A stretch of 56,856 bases of DNA from Gemmataceae bacterium (GTDB taxonomy: Bacteria > Planctomycetota > Planctomycetia > Gemmatales > Gemmataceae): NCBI GenBank assembly GCA_025055795.1, contig JANWVV010000029.1:1-56856 (forward strand). Direction: 5' to 3'. This document shows positions 16,424-25,674 of the stretch, piece by piece. The notes under the pieces are model-generated. The model did not search any database, was not told the origin of the DNA, and saw nothing but the letters and a program-made list of their open reading frames with translations. How positions within the stretch are numbered: the stretch's first letter is position 1; every line of letters starts with the position of its first letter. The position numbers and the translations under genes were made by a program.

Positions 16424-17572
16424 TTACAAGGCTTGGGCACGGGCATACTCGCGCTGGAAGGCGGCCACGCCGGCCCCCAGCGGCACTGCTAGGCCCTGAC
16501 TGTGCAGCGTCAACTCCAGGGCGGCGATGGCCCCCAGTACGTCGAAAGGATCCACATAACCCATGTGGCTGAGTCGCCAGATCTTGCCTTTGAGGGTGTC
16601 CTGGCCGTCGGCCAGCTTGTAGCCGAAGTGCTGTTCTAGTTTTTTGAGCAGGCCAGTGCCGTCCACGCCCGCCGGTACGCGGATGACGGTCAGGGCATTG
16701 CTAGGCCGCTGGGCAAACAGTTCCAGGCCCAGGGCTTGCACGGCAGTCCGGGTCGCCTGGGCTAGGCGGGCATGGCGGGCCCAGACCTGCTCCATTCCCT
16801 CGGCCCGCAGGCGTTCCAAGGCCAGACGCTGAGCCCGGATCAACGTGTTGGCAGGCGTAAAAGGCGTATCGGGCCCCTCGGCCAGGGCTTTACGGTAGCG
16901 GCGTAAATCGAAATAAAAATTGCGTACTGGCGTCGCCTCGATTTTACGCCAGGCCTTGGGACTAACGGCCACGTATGCCAGGCCGGGGGGCATCATCAGG
17001 GCCTTTTGCGAGCCGGTCACCAGCACATCGATGCCCCAGGCATCCATGCGGCATTCCATGGCCCCGATGCCGCTGATCCCATCGACGACCAGCAGGGCGG
17101 AACTGGCCGCGGTCAGACGGGCAAAGGCGGCAATGTCGTGTCCGACGCCGGTGCTCGTCTCACACAAAGTTGTGTACACGGCTACAGCATCGGGGTGATG
17201 AGTCAAGGCATCGGCGAGTTGGTCGGAGGTGACGGCCTGACCATAGGGAGCCTCGACAGCTATCAGTTCGGCTCCGTGCGCCTTGAGGATGCCCCGCCAG
17301 CGTTCGCCCCAGCGGCCGGCCGTGCACAGGATCACTTTCTCACCCGGGGCCACCACACTGGAGACAGCCGCTTCCATGGCCCCCGTGCCGCTGCACGTCA
17401 AGACGTACACCGGCTGCTCCGTCTGCAAAACATATTGCAAACCACGGACTACTTCCGCCAAAGTCGCTTTGGCCTCGGCACTGCGGTGATAACCCACAGG
17501 ACGGGCCAGCTCCAGTAACACCTCCTCCGGTACCGGTGTCGGACCGGGGGTAAACAGGCGGCTTTTACGCAT
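16424..17572 (-). CDS. Class V aminotransferase (alanine/serine-glyoxylate type)
   Basis: A 382-aa PLP enzyme. The N-terminus SRLFTPGPTPVPEEVL is diagnostic of the alanine-glyoxylate / serine-glyoxylate / phosphoserine-like group. 'TCSGTGAMEAAVSS' binds the cofactor phosphate, 'LLVVDGISGIGAM' supplies the Asp, and VTGSQKALMMPPGL contains the Schiff-base lysine. The usual role is transfer of an amino group between alanine or serine and glyoxylate or pyruvate; which pair is used here cannot be told. GGAGGAA precedes both GTG 17578 and ATG 17572; I chose the ATG. A clear terminator follows at 16291-16315. The upstream solute-binding-protein gene lies 141 bp away in the same direction. Confidence 0.88.
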   Translation of the reverse strand: MRKSRLFTPGPTPVPEEVLLELARPVGYHRSAEAKATLAEVVRGLQYVLQTEQPVYVLTCSGTGAMEAAVSSVVAPGEKVILCTAGRWGERWRGILKAHGAELIAVEAPYGQAVTSDQLADALTHHPDAVAVYTTLCETSTGVGHDIAAFARLTAASSALLVVDGISGIGAMECRMDAWGIDVLVTGSQKALMMPPGLAYVAVSPKAWRKIEATPVRNFYFDLRRYRKALAEGPDTPFTPANTLIRAQRLALERLRAEGMEQVWARHARLAQATRTAVQALGLELFAQRPSNALTVIRVPAGVDGTGLLKKLEQHFGYKLADGQDTLKGKIWRLSHMGYVDPFDVLGAIAALELTLHSQGLAVPLGAGVAAFQREYARAQAL

Positions 17573-17713
17573 GTTCACTGTTCCTCCCTCGCGGCTGCGT
17601 ACCCGGCTTTTTTATGAAGCAGCCGGGCGAGCGACGATGCAAGCCGACCGCGGGTCCACCCAGGAAGAACAGAGCATTAGACCACCTGTGTGCGGCGGAC
17701 AGCAGGGCATCGA

Positions 17714-20410
17714 CTACTCCAGACGCCACCAGGCCACGCGGGTGAACAAAGTGGTGGGGTTGAGGCTGGCCGGGTCCGCCGGCACGTCATGATCGAAAAA
17801 GAGACGCAATCGGCGATGAATGGCCAGGTGGCGATCGAGTTGCCATAGCGGAATGAAGGGCAGCGACTGATTGAAGCGTTCCGCGATCTCTGCGGCCTGC
17901 CGGGCCAGAGTATCGTAGTCACGGAATTGTCGCAACTCGGCCAGTAACTGACCCAGGCGCAAGTCTTCGGCGTCCGGCTGGGTTTCCGGTTTGAGAAAAC
18001 TGAAGCAGTTGCGTCCGCCGCGTCCGACCGCTGTCGGGTCGAGCAGGGCGGCCAAGGCGTACGGGTACCACTCGTCCGGGTAGTCGAAGGGGACGTACGC
18101 CAGGTCGTAGCGGCGTTCCTCGTGGACCCGCACCAGCAAATCCCGCATGGGCACCGCTTCCAGTTGTAACGTCAGGCGTTTGTCGAACAGGGTTTCGATT
18201 TGCGTTTTGATCTGGGTACAGGCCAGAGCCGCCCGGGGGTCTTCCCGCGGAAAGGACAGCTGCAAGTTAGTGGTGGCGCCCGGCTCGCTCAGGTATTCCT
18301 GCAGACGCTGCACGGCCAGATCACGGTTGGTCAGGGACAACGGCTTGCTGCCGGCCGCCCAACTCTGGGCCGGAAATGGACCCGACAACACCTTGTGATA
18401 GCGGCGATTCTCTGCTTGATTCCCACGGAATACACTGTCAAGAATCGCCTCGCGGTCGATCGCCAGGCTCAGGGCCTGCCGCAACGTCTTGCGTTGCAGA
18501 TACGGACGTTGCAAATTAAGTGCTAGAATGTGAATACGACGATGATGACTAACTGTAACAATCTGAATTCGGTCTGTCAGTCCTGATCCGGGACCCATGA
18601 AATACGGCAAGTCCACCGTTGGGATGTCTGGTAGCAAGTGCAATTTGTCGGAGCGGAAGGCTTCCAGCACGAAGGGTCGGTAATCGCCATTGGGGGTGAG
18701 CAGTTCGACGAGACGGATTTCGCGGATCTGCGGCAGGTGAGCCCGGTCGCGGCTGAGGGAATAAGTGGGATTGTCGACGAAGACCAGCTCGCGGGGCTGA
18801 CCCGGTGAAGGATTGGGCCGGGCGTGCAGGCGGTAGGGTCCGGTTCCGAACGGCCGCTGGGCAAAATCGAGATCATCGGGCAGTTTTCCTTGCTCCTGCA
18901 GGAAGCGTGCCGGCAACAGCTTGAAGGTAAGCAGGGCACGGGGATCGGGATGGAACTGAGCGAAGAACAGACGCACGGTAGCCGGGTCCCGCGGCTGCGG
19001 CGGCTCGGGGGCCAGCCAGGCCAGCGGATAGGCCGACCAGGTGTGCGGCAGACGCCGCAGCAACTGCACTGTAGCTGTTACGTCGTGGCTTTCGAAGCCG
19101 GGGCGTGCTGGGGATTCCCGCTCGGTCACGCGGATCGAGAATTCCCGCCCTCCGGGCAGGATCAGGGGCAGGGTGCGGGCCGCGGCCGGGCGGTAGTCCA
19201 CCACCCCCTGACTGTCGCGGATCTCCTCCAGCAACCCTTCAAACATCAGCTCGACGGCCTGTTTTTCGCTGTCCAGCAGGGCCAAGGCCGGACTGCAATA
19301 GCGGGGCACCTGCCACACCCCCACCGCCAGCACGGGGTAACCGAAGCGCAATTCCCGCTGCAGGTCGCGCAATCCCTCCAAGGTGGGATCAAGGGCAGCG
19401 GCGCGAGCCAGTTCGTCCCGGGCCGTGGGCAGGTCCCCCACCTCCTTTTTTTCGCGGGCCCGCTGCAGGGCTTTGCGGGCCATCTCCCGCAACTGCTCCC
19501 GCAACCGCTGCATCCGTTCCCCACCGCCACCCGGGAAACGGGACGCATACTCGTCGAGCAATTCCCGCGCCCGCACGTGATCCAGATGCTGCGACGATTG
19601 CAGCAGTTTTTCCGCCTCGGCCAGGCGAATGGCCGCCAGGGCCTCGGCCACCTCCTTGTCCTGCGGATAGGCCTCGCTCAGCCGTCGGCTCAGCTCACGC
19701 AGACGGGTAAAGTCGCTGCGGGCCTGGGCCGCTTGCAGGGCCTGCAAGCGCACACGCCGCAACTGCTGCACCAGCGGACCGCGAAGCTCGTCCCAGCCTT
19801 TGCCTCGCCGCAGGTTCCGCTCGCGGGCATAATCGTGGAACCGCAACGCCGCAGCCAGCAACTGCTCCGCTAGCAGCCAATCTTCCAGCGTCGGACGGCC
19901 CCCCTGCCCCGTCAGTTTTTCCACCTCTGCAACGACCAGTGCCTCGAAGTACTCTAATTGACGCACTTCCTTGACTTCCAGGGTACGTTCCGCCTGCGGC
20001 TTGCCCGCTCCGTCCAAGGGGATAACGTTGATGTGCATGGCCCCCTTCCACTCGGAACGATGGACCGGAACGGGCCGGATCCGCAGGCTTCCGCCACTGG
20101 CAGTCGTCAAGCGATCCGACGGTACCATGAACCGCTGCAACAAGGCTTTGTGTTCAGGAACCTCAACCGTGGCCGCCGCCCGCTCCAATTCATCCAGCTG
20201 AACGTCGGGCGGATTCCCCAACGCTGTGGTTGGCCGGCGTGTCGGCGGCAGATCATCCTCGACCACGACTTTCCGCTTCACCCCCCCCTTGGGGTCCTCC
20301 TTCTCTTCCGGCAGGGGAACCTGAGCCATGCCCACTGCCGCTACCAGACACATCAGCCAAATGCCGCCGCGCAAACTACCGGACAGGCGATGTCGTCTCC
20401 CACCTTGCAT
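17714..20410 (-). CDS. Large family-5 solute-binding protein with helical N-terminal region
   Basis: An 898-aa exported protein. After a signal peptide (IWLMCLVAAVGMA) come about 370 residues rich in charged, TPR-like helices (for example 'ARELLDEYASRFPG', 'GDLPTARDELARAAALDP'). A peptide/nickel-type ABC substrate-binding domain (SBP_bac_5) follows, recognisable by 'LTFKLLPARFL', 'RPFGTGPYRL', 'RKTLRQALSLAIDREAIL' and 'PFIPLWQLDRHL'. Typical members are about 500-600 aa and lack the helical part. GAGGAGA lies about 8 nt before the ATG. No permease or ATPase genes are nearby, so it may be an orphan binding or sensing protein rather than part of a local transporter. Confidence 0.82.
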   Translation of the reverse strand: MQGGRRHRLSGSLRGGIWLMCLVAAVGMAQVPLPEEKEDPKGGVKRKVVVEDDLPPTRRPTTALGNPPDVQLDELERAAATVEVPEHKALLQRFMVPSDRLTTASGGSLRIRPVPVHRSEWKGAMHINVIPLDGAGKPQAERTLEVKEVRQLEYFEALVVAEVEKLTGQGGRPTLEDWLLAEQLLAAALRFHDYARERNLRRGKGWDELRGPLVQQLRRVRLQALQAAQARSDFTRLRELSRRLSEAYPQDKEVAEALAAIRLAEAEKLLQSSQHLDHVRARELLDEYASRFPGGGGERMQRLREQLREMARKALQRAREKKEVGDLPTARDELARAAALDPTLEGLRDLQRELRFGYPVLAVGVWQVPRYCSPALALLDSEKQAVELMFEGLLEEIRDSQGVVDYRPAAARTLPLILPGGREFSIRVTERESPARPGFESHDVTATVQLLRRLPHTWSAYPLAWLAPEPPQPRDPATVRLFFAQFHPDPRALLTFKLLPARFLQEQGKLPDDLDFAQRPFGTGPYRLHARPNPSPGQPRELVFVDNPTYSLSRDRAHLPQIREIRLVELLTPNGDYRPFVLEAFRSDKLHLLPDIPTVDLPYFMGPGSGLTDRIQIVTVSHHRRIHILALNLQRPYLQRKTLRQALSLAIDREAILDSVFRGNQAENRRYHKVLSGPFPAQSWAAGSKPLSLTNRDLAVQRLQEYLSEPGATTNLQLSFPREDPRAALACTQIKTQIETLFDKRLTLQLEAVPMRDLLVRVHEERRYDLAYVPFDYPDEWYPYALAALLDPTAVGRGGRNCFSFLKPETQPDAEDLRLGQLLAELRQFRDYDTLARQAAEIAERFNQSLPFIPLWQLDRHLAIHRRLRLFFDHDVPADPASLNPTTLFTRVAWWRLE

Positions 20411-20560
20411 ACCCCAGTCTCCTCAACGACTCAGCCCGCGTCGTGGCGTGTACCGATGCTCTACCATTGTACTACATCCCCCTCACCTTCCCCCTAAGGA
20501 CGCGTCTGCCTTCACTAAAATGTCTGTGATTTTCTCCAGTCCAGACGTTTGTACGCGGCT

Positions 20561-21064
20561 ATGATCATCGTTAAAGTAGGTGGCAGTTTATACGATCTGC
20601 CCGATTTAGGATCACGATTGCGATCCTTTTTGCGATCATTTTCATCGGAATCGATACGTATAATGCCTGGCGGAGGGGAATTAGCCGATGTGATTCGTAA
20701 ATTAGATAAAATTCATGTTCTGGGTGAAGTAACGGCCCATCGACTCGCTCTGTCCACGCTGCAGATTACCGGGGCCTTTGTGCAGCATTTATTGGGTCCG
20801 GAGGCACCACCGCTGGCTCTGGAAGGACTTGACTTAGGGGACTGGCCAGCCAGTTGGGACGTCACGTCCGACTCCCTGGCCGCTCGTGCTGCCTGGCAGT
20901 GGCACGCGCGACAACTGATCCTGCTCAAATCGATCGACATCCCACCCGGTACACCCTGGGACGAAGCGGCCGCCCGCGGCTGGGTCGACCGTTACTTCCC
21001 GCAAGCAGTGGCCGCTGCCCCGTTTCAGGTCACAGCGATCAACTTCCGTCGCTGGAAATCCTGA
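20561..21064 (+). CDS. Small amino-acid-kinase-fold protein (MfnE-like)
   Basis: A 167-aa protein with the amino acid kinase opening MIIVKVGGSLYDLPDLG and 'RIMPGGGELADVIR', then 'LILLKSIDIPPGTPWDEA' and 'GWVDRYFPQA'. This compact layout matches the kinase group related to methanogen MfnE, which phosphorylates an aminomethylfuran intermediate of methanofuran synthesis; bacterial relatives occur with tetrahydromethanopterin-dependent C1 genes. Planctomycetes are known to carry such C1 genes, which fits, but no other C1 gene is in view. The ATG at 20561 begins at the domain; the frame extends four codons to a TTG. No clear ribosome binding site was seen. Confidence 0.72.
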   Translation: MIIVKVGGSLYDLPDLGSRLRSFLRSFSSESIRIMPGGGELADVIRKLDKIHVLGEVTAHRLALSTLQITGAFVQHLLGPEAPPLALEGLDLGDWPASWDVTSDSLAARAAWQWHARQLILLKSIDIPPGTPWDEAAARGWVDRYFPQAVAAAPFQVTAINFRRWKS

Positions 21065-21212
21065 AGCGGTTCTGCCAACACCTTATCAGCCGTTCTCCCT
21101 TAACCGTCCGTCCCTTTCAGACATCGCTTACAAGGAGATATGCTAATCGAATTATCAATGTGTCATCGAGTGTTTCTTCTATCGCAATTGTCATACATAT
21201 CCACACAAACGA

Positions 21213-23168
21213 CTATGGGTGGAGATTGGTATTTCCATCTAGCAGGGCGTCAGTCTGTTCCGAGGCGAGTGTCTGTGGTGGAGCCGGCTGAACCGCCGCT
21301 CCCTCTAGTTGCAACAGGTACTGCACGGCCTGCAATTGCGGTTCCTCCACCTCCCATCGCAACAAGGCTTGTTGCTGCCATTGTTCTATTAAATGAGCCA
21401 GTTGTTCTCGTACCTTACGAACAATCTGGTTAACAGCATGCATTCGCGAAGCCCACGTCAAGGACGCCATAGCGATGATAGCGACAGGAATAACACTCAA
21501 AATGAAACTGGTTACAATAACTGAGAATGATGGCTGAGGAAAATCACTCCATTGCACATGTTCTCCATGAAATACTTGTATGATAGTTTCGAGGTATTGG
21601 CGATAGATAACAATTACCGGTCCTGAGAATAGAAACAGAAAAACGGCTGTGGCTACGGTGGCAAACACAACAGGGGCCCACAGACGTGCTGTAGCGGCTT
21701 GCACGGTGTGTTGCAGCAAGTGACGGCACCGCTGCTGGAACTCATCCAAACCGGCAATTTTGACGACAACTTGTTGATCAACAGATTGTTGCGGCGAATG
21801 TTCTGAGCCTTGTGCGGCTTGCACGACGCGACGAATCTGCTCCAGATAAAGTGTCACAACCTGGCGGGCTTTATCCTGTAACGGTGCGGCAAAGTCCAAC
21901 CGTTGCCGTAGATGCTGACGGGACACCATACGCAAATTCCTCAATGCTTGCCAAGTAGTTAGCGCTAAAGAAGGCAAACTTCCTGTCAGTGCAAAGATCA
22001 GACGGTCCCATGCATTAGTTGTCACTATAAGCAGTCCCAGAATTGATCGATAGGGAAAGCACCACAGGGGAGTTGTATGAAGCCAGAGTGCACGCAATTG
22101 AGAACGTACGATCATACCCAAGTGAAGATCATCACCAAACATTTTGAATGCGAGTTCTGGAAGCAGTTTATGGAGATCGTGTTGGAGTTGTTGCAGGATT
22201 GGCCGGGTGCGGTGGCAGAGTTCCTCGAAACAGGAAAGAGCGGTCCGGCGGAATAGTTCGCCACGGGCCAGAATTTCCTCAGCGATTCCCTGCTGTCTCT
22301 GTTGGGGGTCGGCCAGCAGGGGAGTTAATGTATCCTGCAATCTCTTTTGTACGTGTTGAATAGCTTGTTCAGGATTATGGGGAGCATAGCAATCTGCATC
22401 AGGGATGAACAAAGGTGGGTGGAGCTGGACGGATGGCGTGGCCTGCTGCCAGTGATGCCAGTGGTGAAAGGCATCCTCGCGCAGGGCGGCTGTCGGTTCG
22501 GTCTGTCCCGGCTGGCCGCGGAAGCAGACGACCGGAACGACGTGACTTGCCGGGAGTTGGCGGAGCAGTTCAGGAATCGCGCGGTCGCGCAGGATTTGCT
22601 GGGGCAGAACGAGGATTTTCAGGGCGCCCGCCGCCATGGCCCGCCGGCTTAGGCGGACGACCGCCGCGGACCAGTCGGAAAAACCAGGGGCATCGCCGAG
22701 CAAATAGGGGGTCCCCAGATCGAGCATCAAAGAAGCGGGTACGGGCAGGTAGTCTTCGCCTGCATCCAGTCCCGGCGGTTGCTGGGGGCCAATCCACAAC
22801 AGGTGCCGGGAACGATCGTCGGCGTTCTGACCGCTGGGGATGCGTTGCCGCAACTGCGCGTCCCTCACGAAGCAGCGGGCCAGCCACCCCTTGCCGGAAC
22901 CGGTCGGTCCTATCAACACCAGCGACACCGTCGCACTCTGATGGTGGCGCAGGAGCAATTCCGCTTCTTCCAGCGTCTGCTGGCACAACCGGCGAACGGT
23001 CAGGGCTGTGGGGTGATTGCCGGGGACCAACTGGCCCACCGCCCGTTGCAGTTGTTCACACCACTGGCGCAGCTGGCGGTAAGCTTGCCGGGGGGCCGTT
23101 ACAGGGGATGGCTCGCCAGAAGTGGCAGTCGCCGAAGTGTGTCCTGAAGCTACCGTCGGTGCCATCAT
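21213..23168 (-). CDS. P-loop membrane GTPase-like protein, second of a dynamin-like pair
   Basis: A 651-aa protein. A helical N-terminus leads to a Walker A motif, LIGPTGSGKG (about residues 86-94), and a G3-like DAPG (159-162, in 'LLGDAPGFSDW'). No NKxD motif is visible where it would be expected ('VVPVVCFRGQPG'). A long helical middle with 'LRQRLDFAAPLQDKARQVVTLYLEQIRRV' character follows, cut here into short motifs only, then two hydrophobic segments (about 499-521 and 548-572) and a coiled-coil tail. The layout resembles bacterial dynamin-like or YfjP-type GTPases. AGGAAAA precedes the ATG. It lies 89 bp behind the partner GTPase gene on the same strand. Confidence 0.65.
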   Translation of the reverse strand: MMAPTVASGHTSATATSGEPSPVTAPRQAYRQLRQWCEQLQRAVGQLVPGNHPTALTVRRLCQQTLEEAELLLRHHQSATVSLVLIGPTGSGKGWLARCFVRDAQLRQRIPSGQNADDRSRHLLWIGPQQPPGLDAGEDYLPVPASLMLDLGTPYLLGDAPGFSDWSAAVVRLSRRAMAAGALKILVLPQQILRDRAIPELLRQLPASHVVPVVCFRGQPGQTEPTAALREDAFHHWHHWQQATPSVQLHPPLFIPDADCYAPHNPEQAIQHVQKRLQDTLTPLLADPQQRQQGIAEEILARGELFRRTALSCFEELCHRTRPILQQLQHDLHKLLPELAFKMFGDDLHLGMIVRSQLRALWLHTTPLWCFPYRSILGLLIVTTNAWDRLIFALTGSLPSLALTTWQALRNLRMVSRQHLRQRLDFAAPLQDKARQVVTLYLEQIRRVVQAAQGSEHSPQQSVDQQVVVKIAGLDEFQQRCRHLLQHTVQAATARLWAPVVFATVATAVFLFLFSGPVIVIYRQYLETIIQVFHGEHVQWSDFPQPSFSVIVTSFILSVIPVAIIAMASLTWASRMHAVNQIVRKVREQLAHLIEQWQQQALLRWEVEEPQLQAVQYLLQLEGAAVQPAPPQTLASEQTDALLDGNTNLHP

Positions 23169-23257
23169 GGGTATTTTCCTGACTTTTAGGTCGGAGGGGG
23201 CAATCCTGGGGAACCGTTAAGTGTGTAATGGCCAACCGAAAGGGAGGAAACGTCGTT

Positions 23258-25387
23258 TCAGGCCTTGTAGGAGCAGGCAGTGGCATCGAGCGGACGGCTG
23301 GTGTCTGCACTGGAAGCGGCAGAGGCAAGGCGGTCCGCTGAGATATCGATTACAGCCTGGCGGAACTGGCGACCGATATCCGTCCAGCGCCATAGGCCAA
23401 TGCGGGGGAGAGGATGAAGTGGGGATAGTGGCGGCAGGTCGATGTCCGGCAACGGCAGGGTTCGTGCCTGCTCCCCCCGGCCAAAGGTGGCCACACGGGG
23501 CACCTGCTGCAGATGCCGGGGCAGCCCGAAAGCGTCGCAGGCCAAGGTGAAAAATGCCGCCAGGTGCGGCAGGGAATTGTGCTGGACCAGGCCAGCATAA
23601 AACACAGCCAAAGCGGCACTGGTGCCAATCAGGCTGACGGTTAGCGCTCCCCAAGCGGGCGTGGCAGCCGCTAGGGCCCCGACCAACGAATAACCGGCCA
23701 GCAAGGTAGCACCGCCATCCACGGCGGCCGTCACCAGTCCGGCCACCGCTGCCGTACTGCCCAGGATCGTCAAAGCACTTCGCCACCCCACCCCCGACGG
23801 AGCGTGACGCCAGAAATCCTCCGCCATCGGACGCAAATCCTCTTCCTGAACCACATACCGATACTGCTGAAAATGGTCCAATACCGTTTTCCAGGTATCA
23901 ACCAGATACTGTTCCGGCCATTCAGACGGTATCCATCGTTGTTGGATACTTCGGCGTGCCAGATCAGTTGCATCCGCAAATCCTTCACCGAGATGTTTTA
24001 ATTGATCCTTCCATGATGACAAATTATCCTTCCAGGCAAGTAACGGGAAAAATCCTCGTACGTGTTCTATACCTTTTTTAATGTGGTCATTAAACCAGTT
24101 TGCCAGACGAACATACCATGGAGCATAGTCAAGGATGACTTTGTTGAGCTTTTCATTAAATACTGGATCATAAATCTGCAAAGGTTCACCGCGTCCATCT
24201 TTGAAGACATCCACACAGAACTGGAGGAGGCCGCGATAGGCGTCGCTGGTGGTACGCTGGCACTGATCGATCCAGCTATCGATGGTGGCCACTAGGCAAT
24301 GGAGCTGGCGGCAGAGGAAATCGGCCTGGGAGTCCAGCATTTTTCGCTGGAGTTCGGCCGGTGGCAGTTGCTGGAACAGACGCGACAGCCAGGTGGAGGG
24401 GGGAGCCTCCTGGGGCTGGCTCGCTGTCGTCGCGTCCAGGCGGAAAAACAACGGTAACGGTCCTGTGGCTGCCGCTTCTTCCCGTAATCCCCGCGGTGTA
24501 TAACATTCCCATTGGGGGATGTCATAGTCCATGGCAACATAGATCGCCGCTATGTGGAATTTTTCACAAATCCTTTGAATGTCGACGTCGCGAAGGATAC
24601 CCATAAGTGCCTCGGGATGAGGACGGACCTTGTTAACAAGCAAATATATGGGTACATTACTCATCACTTCGCGGACACGTTCAAGAAATTGTGTAGCAAG
24701 GCGGTCACGGATTTTACTGCGTTCCCAGACAAAGAAGAAAGCGGAGCATATCTGTGCCGCCTGAGCAACGAAGTCCAGGCGTTGGTTACTTTTTTTGTGA
24801 GCAATGGTGGTGTGTGAAGGGGTTGGATCTTCTGTCTGGATATCCGGACAGTCGAGGAGGGCAAAGTGGGCAAGTCCGCTATCCCAGGCCAGCAGGGGCA
24901 CGGGTAGTAGTTGCGGCTGGTCACGGCCGCTGTGGTATTGCCGAGCGGTAGTGTCGGGGTCGGGAGCGAGCGGCTCCGGAGCGTGTCCATGGGCTTGGGC
25001 CAGCAGGTGGGTGAAGGCCTGTTCCCGTTCCGGGGTTGTCTGCCAGGCCTGCGGGCACCAGTAGACGAAGCGGTGCGTGCCGAACCGCTCTTCCAATCCC
25101 CGCGGGATGCGTTGCCGGCCCGCGGCACTCAGGAACGCCGCTACAACGCTCGATTTGCCCGCATTTACTTCGCCCAGCACCCCCACAATCGGCGTCAGGG
25201 CTACGTCGCGTAAGCGGCGGAAACGCTCCACGGCCCGGTCCACCTCGTCTAGCACTTTCGACTGACCCATCTCCGCTAGCAGCGTCGCGGCCGTATGCTG
25301 GACCGCTGGAAGTGGCGTCCACCGCTCCAGCAATGGTTGCGAACGCCACGTCGACCAATTCTGAAGCAAGCTTTTTGCCCCTTCCAT
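23258..25387 (-). CDS. Dynamin-like membrane GTPase
   Basis: A 709-aa protein. G1 is GEVNAGKSS (about residues 72-80), G3 is DCPD (179-182) and G4 is NKVRPH (from 252), a set typical of the dynamin/YfjP family. Long helices follow, then a hydrophobic Gly/Ala-rich region (about 544-601) that could form a membrane hairpin. It probably binds GTP and remodels or senses membrane. The open frame continues upstream for 66 codons of composition unlike the rest; the ATG at 25387 is preceded by GGAG and GGGG and starts a plausible helical N-terminus. It is the first gene of a pair. Bacterial dynamins often occur as adjacent, heteromeric pairs. Confidence 0.78.
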   Translation of the reverse strand: MEGAKSLLQNWSTWRSQPLLERWTPLPAVQHTAATLLAEMGQSKVLDEVDRAVERFRRLRDVALTPIVGVLGEVNAGKSSVVAAFLSAAGRQRIPRGLEERFGTHRFVYWCPQAWQTTPEREQAFTHLLAQAHGHAPEPLAPDPDTTARQYHSGRDQPQLLPVPLLAWDSGLAHFALLDCPDIQTEDPTPSHTTIAHKKSNQRLDFVAQAAQICSAFFFVWERSKIRDRLATQFLERVREVMSNVPIYLLVNKVRPHPEALMGILRDVDIQRICEKFHIAAIYVAMDYDIPQWECYTPRGLREEAAATGPLPLFFRLDATTASQPQEAPPSTWLSRLFQQLPPAELQRKMLDSQADFLCRQLHCLVATIDSWIDQCQRTTSDAYRGLLQFCVDVFKDGRGEPLQIYDPVFNEKLNKVILDYAPWYVRLANWFNDHIKKGIEHVRGFFPLLAWKDNLSSWKDQLKHLGEGFADATDLARRSIQQRWIPSEWPEQYLVDTWKTVLDHFQQYRYVVQEEDLRPMAEDFWRHAPSGVGWRSALTILGSTAAVAGLVTAAVDGGATLLAGYSLVGALAAATPAWGALTVSLIGTSAALAVFYAGLVQHNSLPHLAAFFTLACDAFGLPRHLQQVPRVATFGRGEQARTLPLPDIDLPPLSPLHPLPRIGLWRWTDIGRQFRQAVIDISADRLASAASSADTSRPLDATACSYKA

Positions 25388-25674
25388 CCCCTGCACACTC
25401 CGACACGCACCCTTTCTGCCAACTCGGCGGCAAGCTCCGCTTGGTTGTCGCCTCTTGTGGGTGGATCCTGGTATCGCATTGTACCAGCAGAGCCAATGGA
25501 TCTCCGAAAAATATCCGGCTGGGAGCATTGGGCAGAATAGAATCTCTAGGGGCGGTTCGGAATCAATTGACAGGATGGCCGTCAAGGATGTTCCTGCAGC
25601 ACAATGAAATTAGTGGCAAGTGACCGATCGAGCCCGGTTGGGTGCGGCCCAATTTATTAAAAGAGGAGTCAGAT

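Noticed and set aside
17605..17630. CCCGGCT / AGCCGGG inverted repeat between the aminotransferase and solute-binding-protein genes
   Set aside because: The loop is 12 nt and no T-tract follows on the minus strand, so it is not called a terminator.
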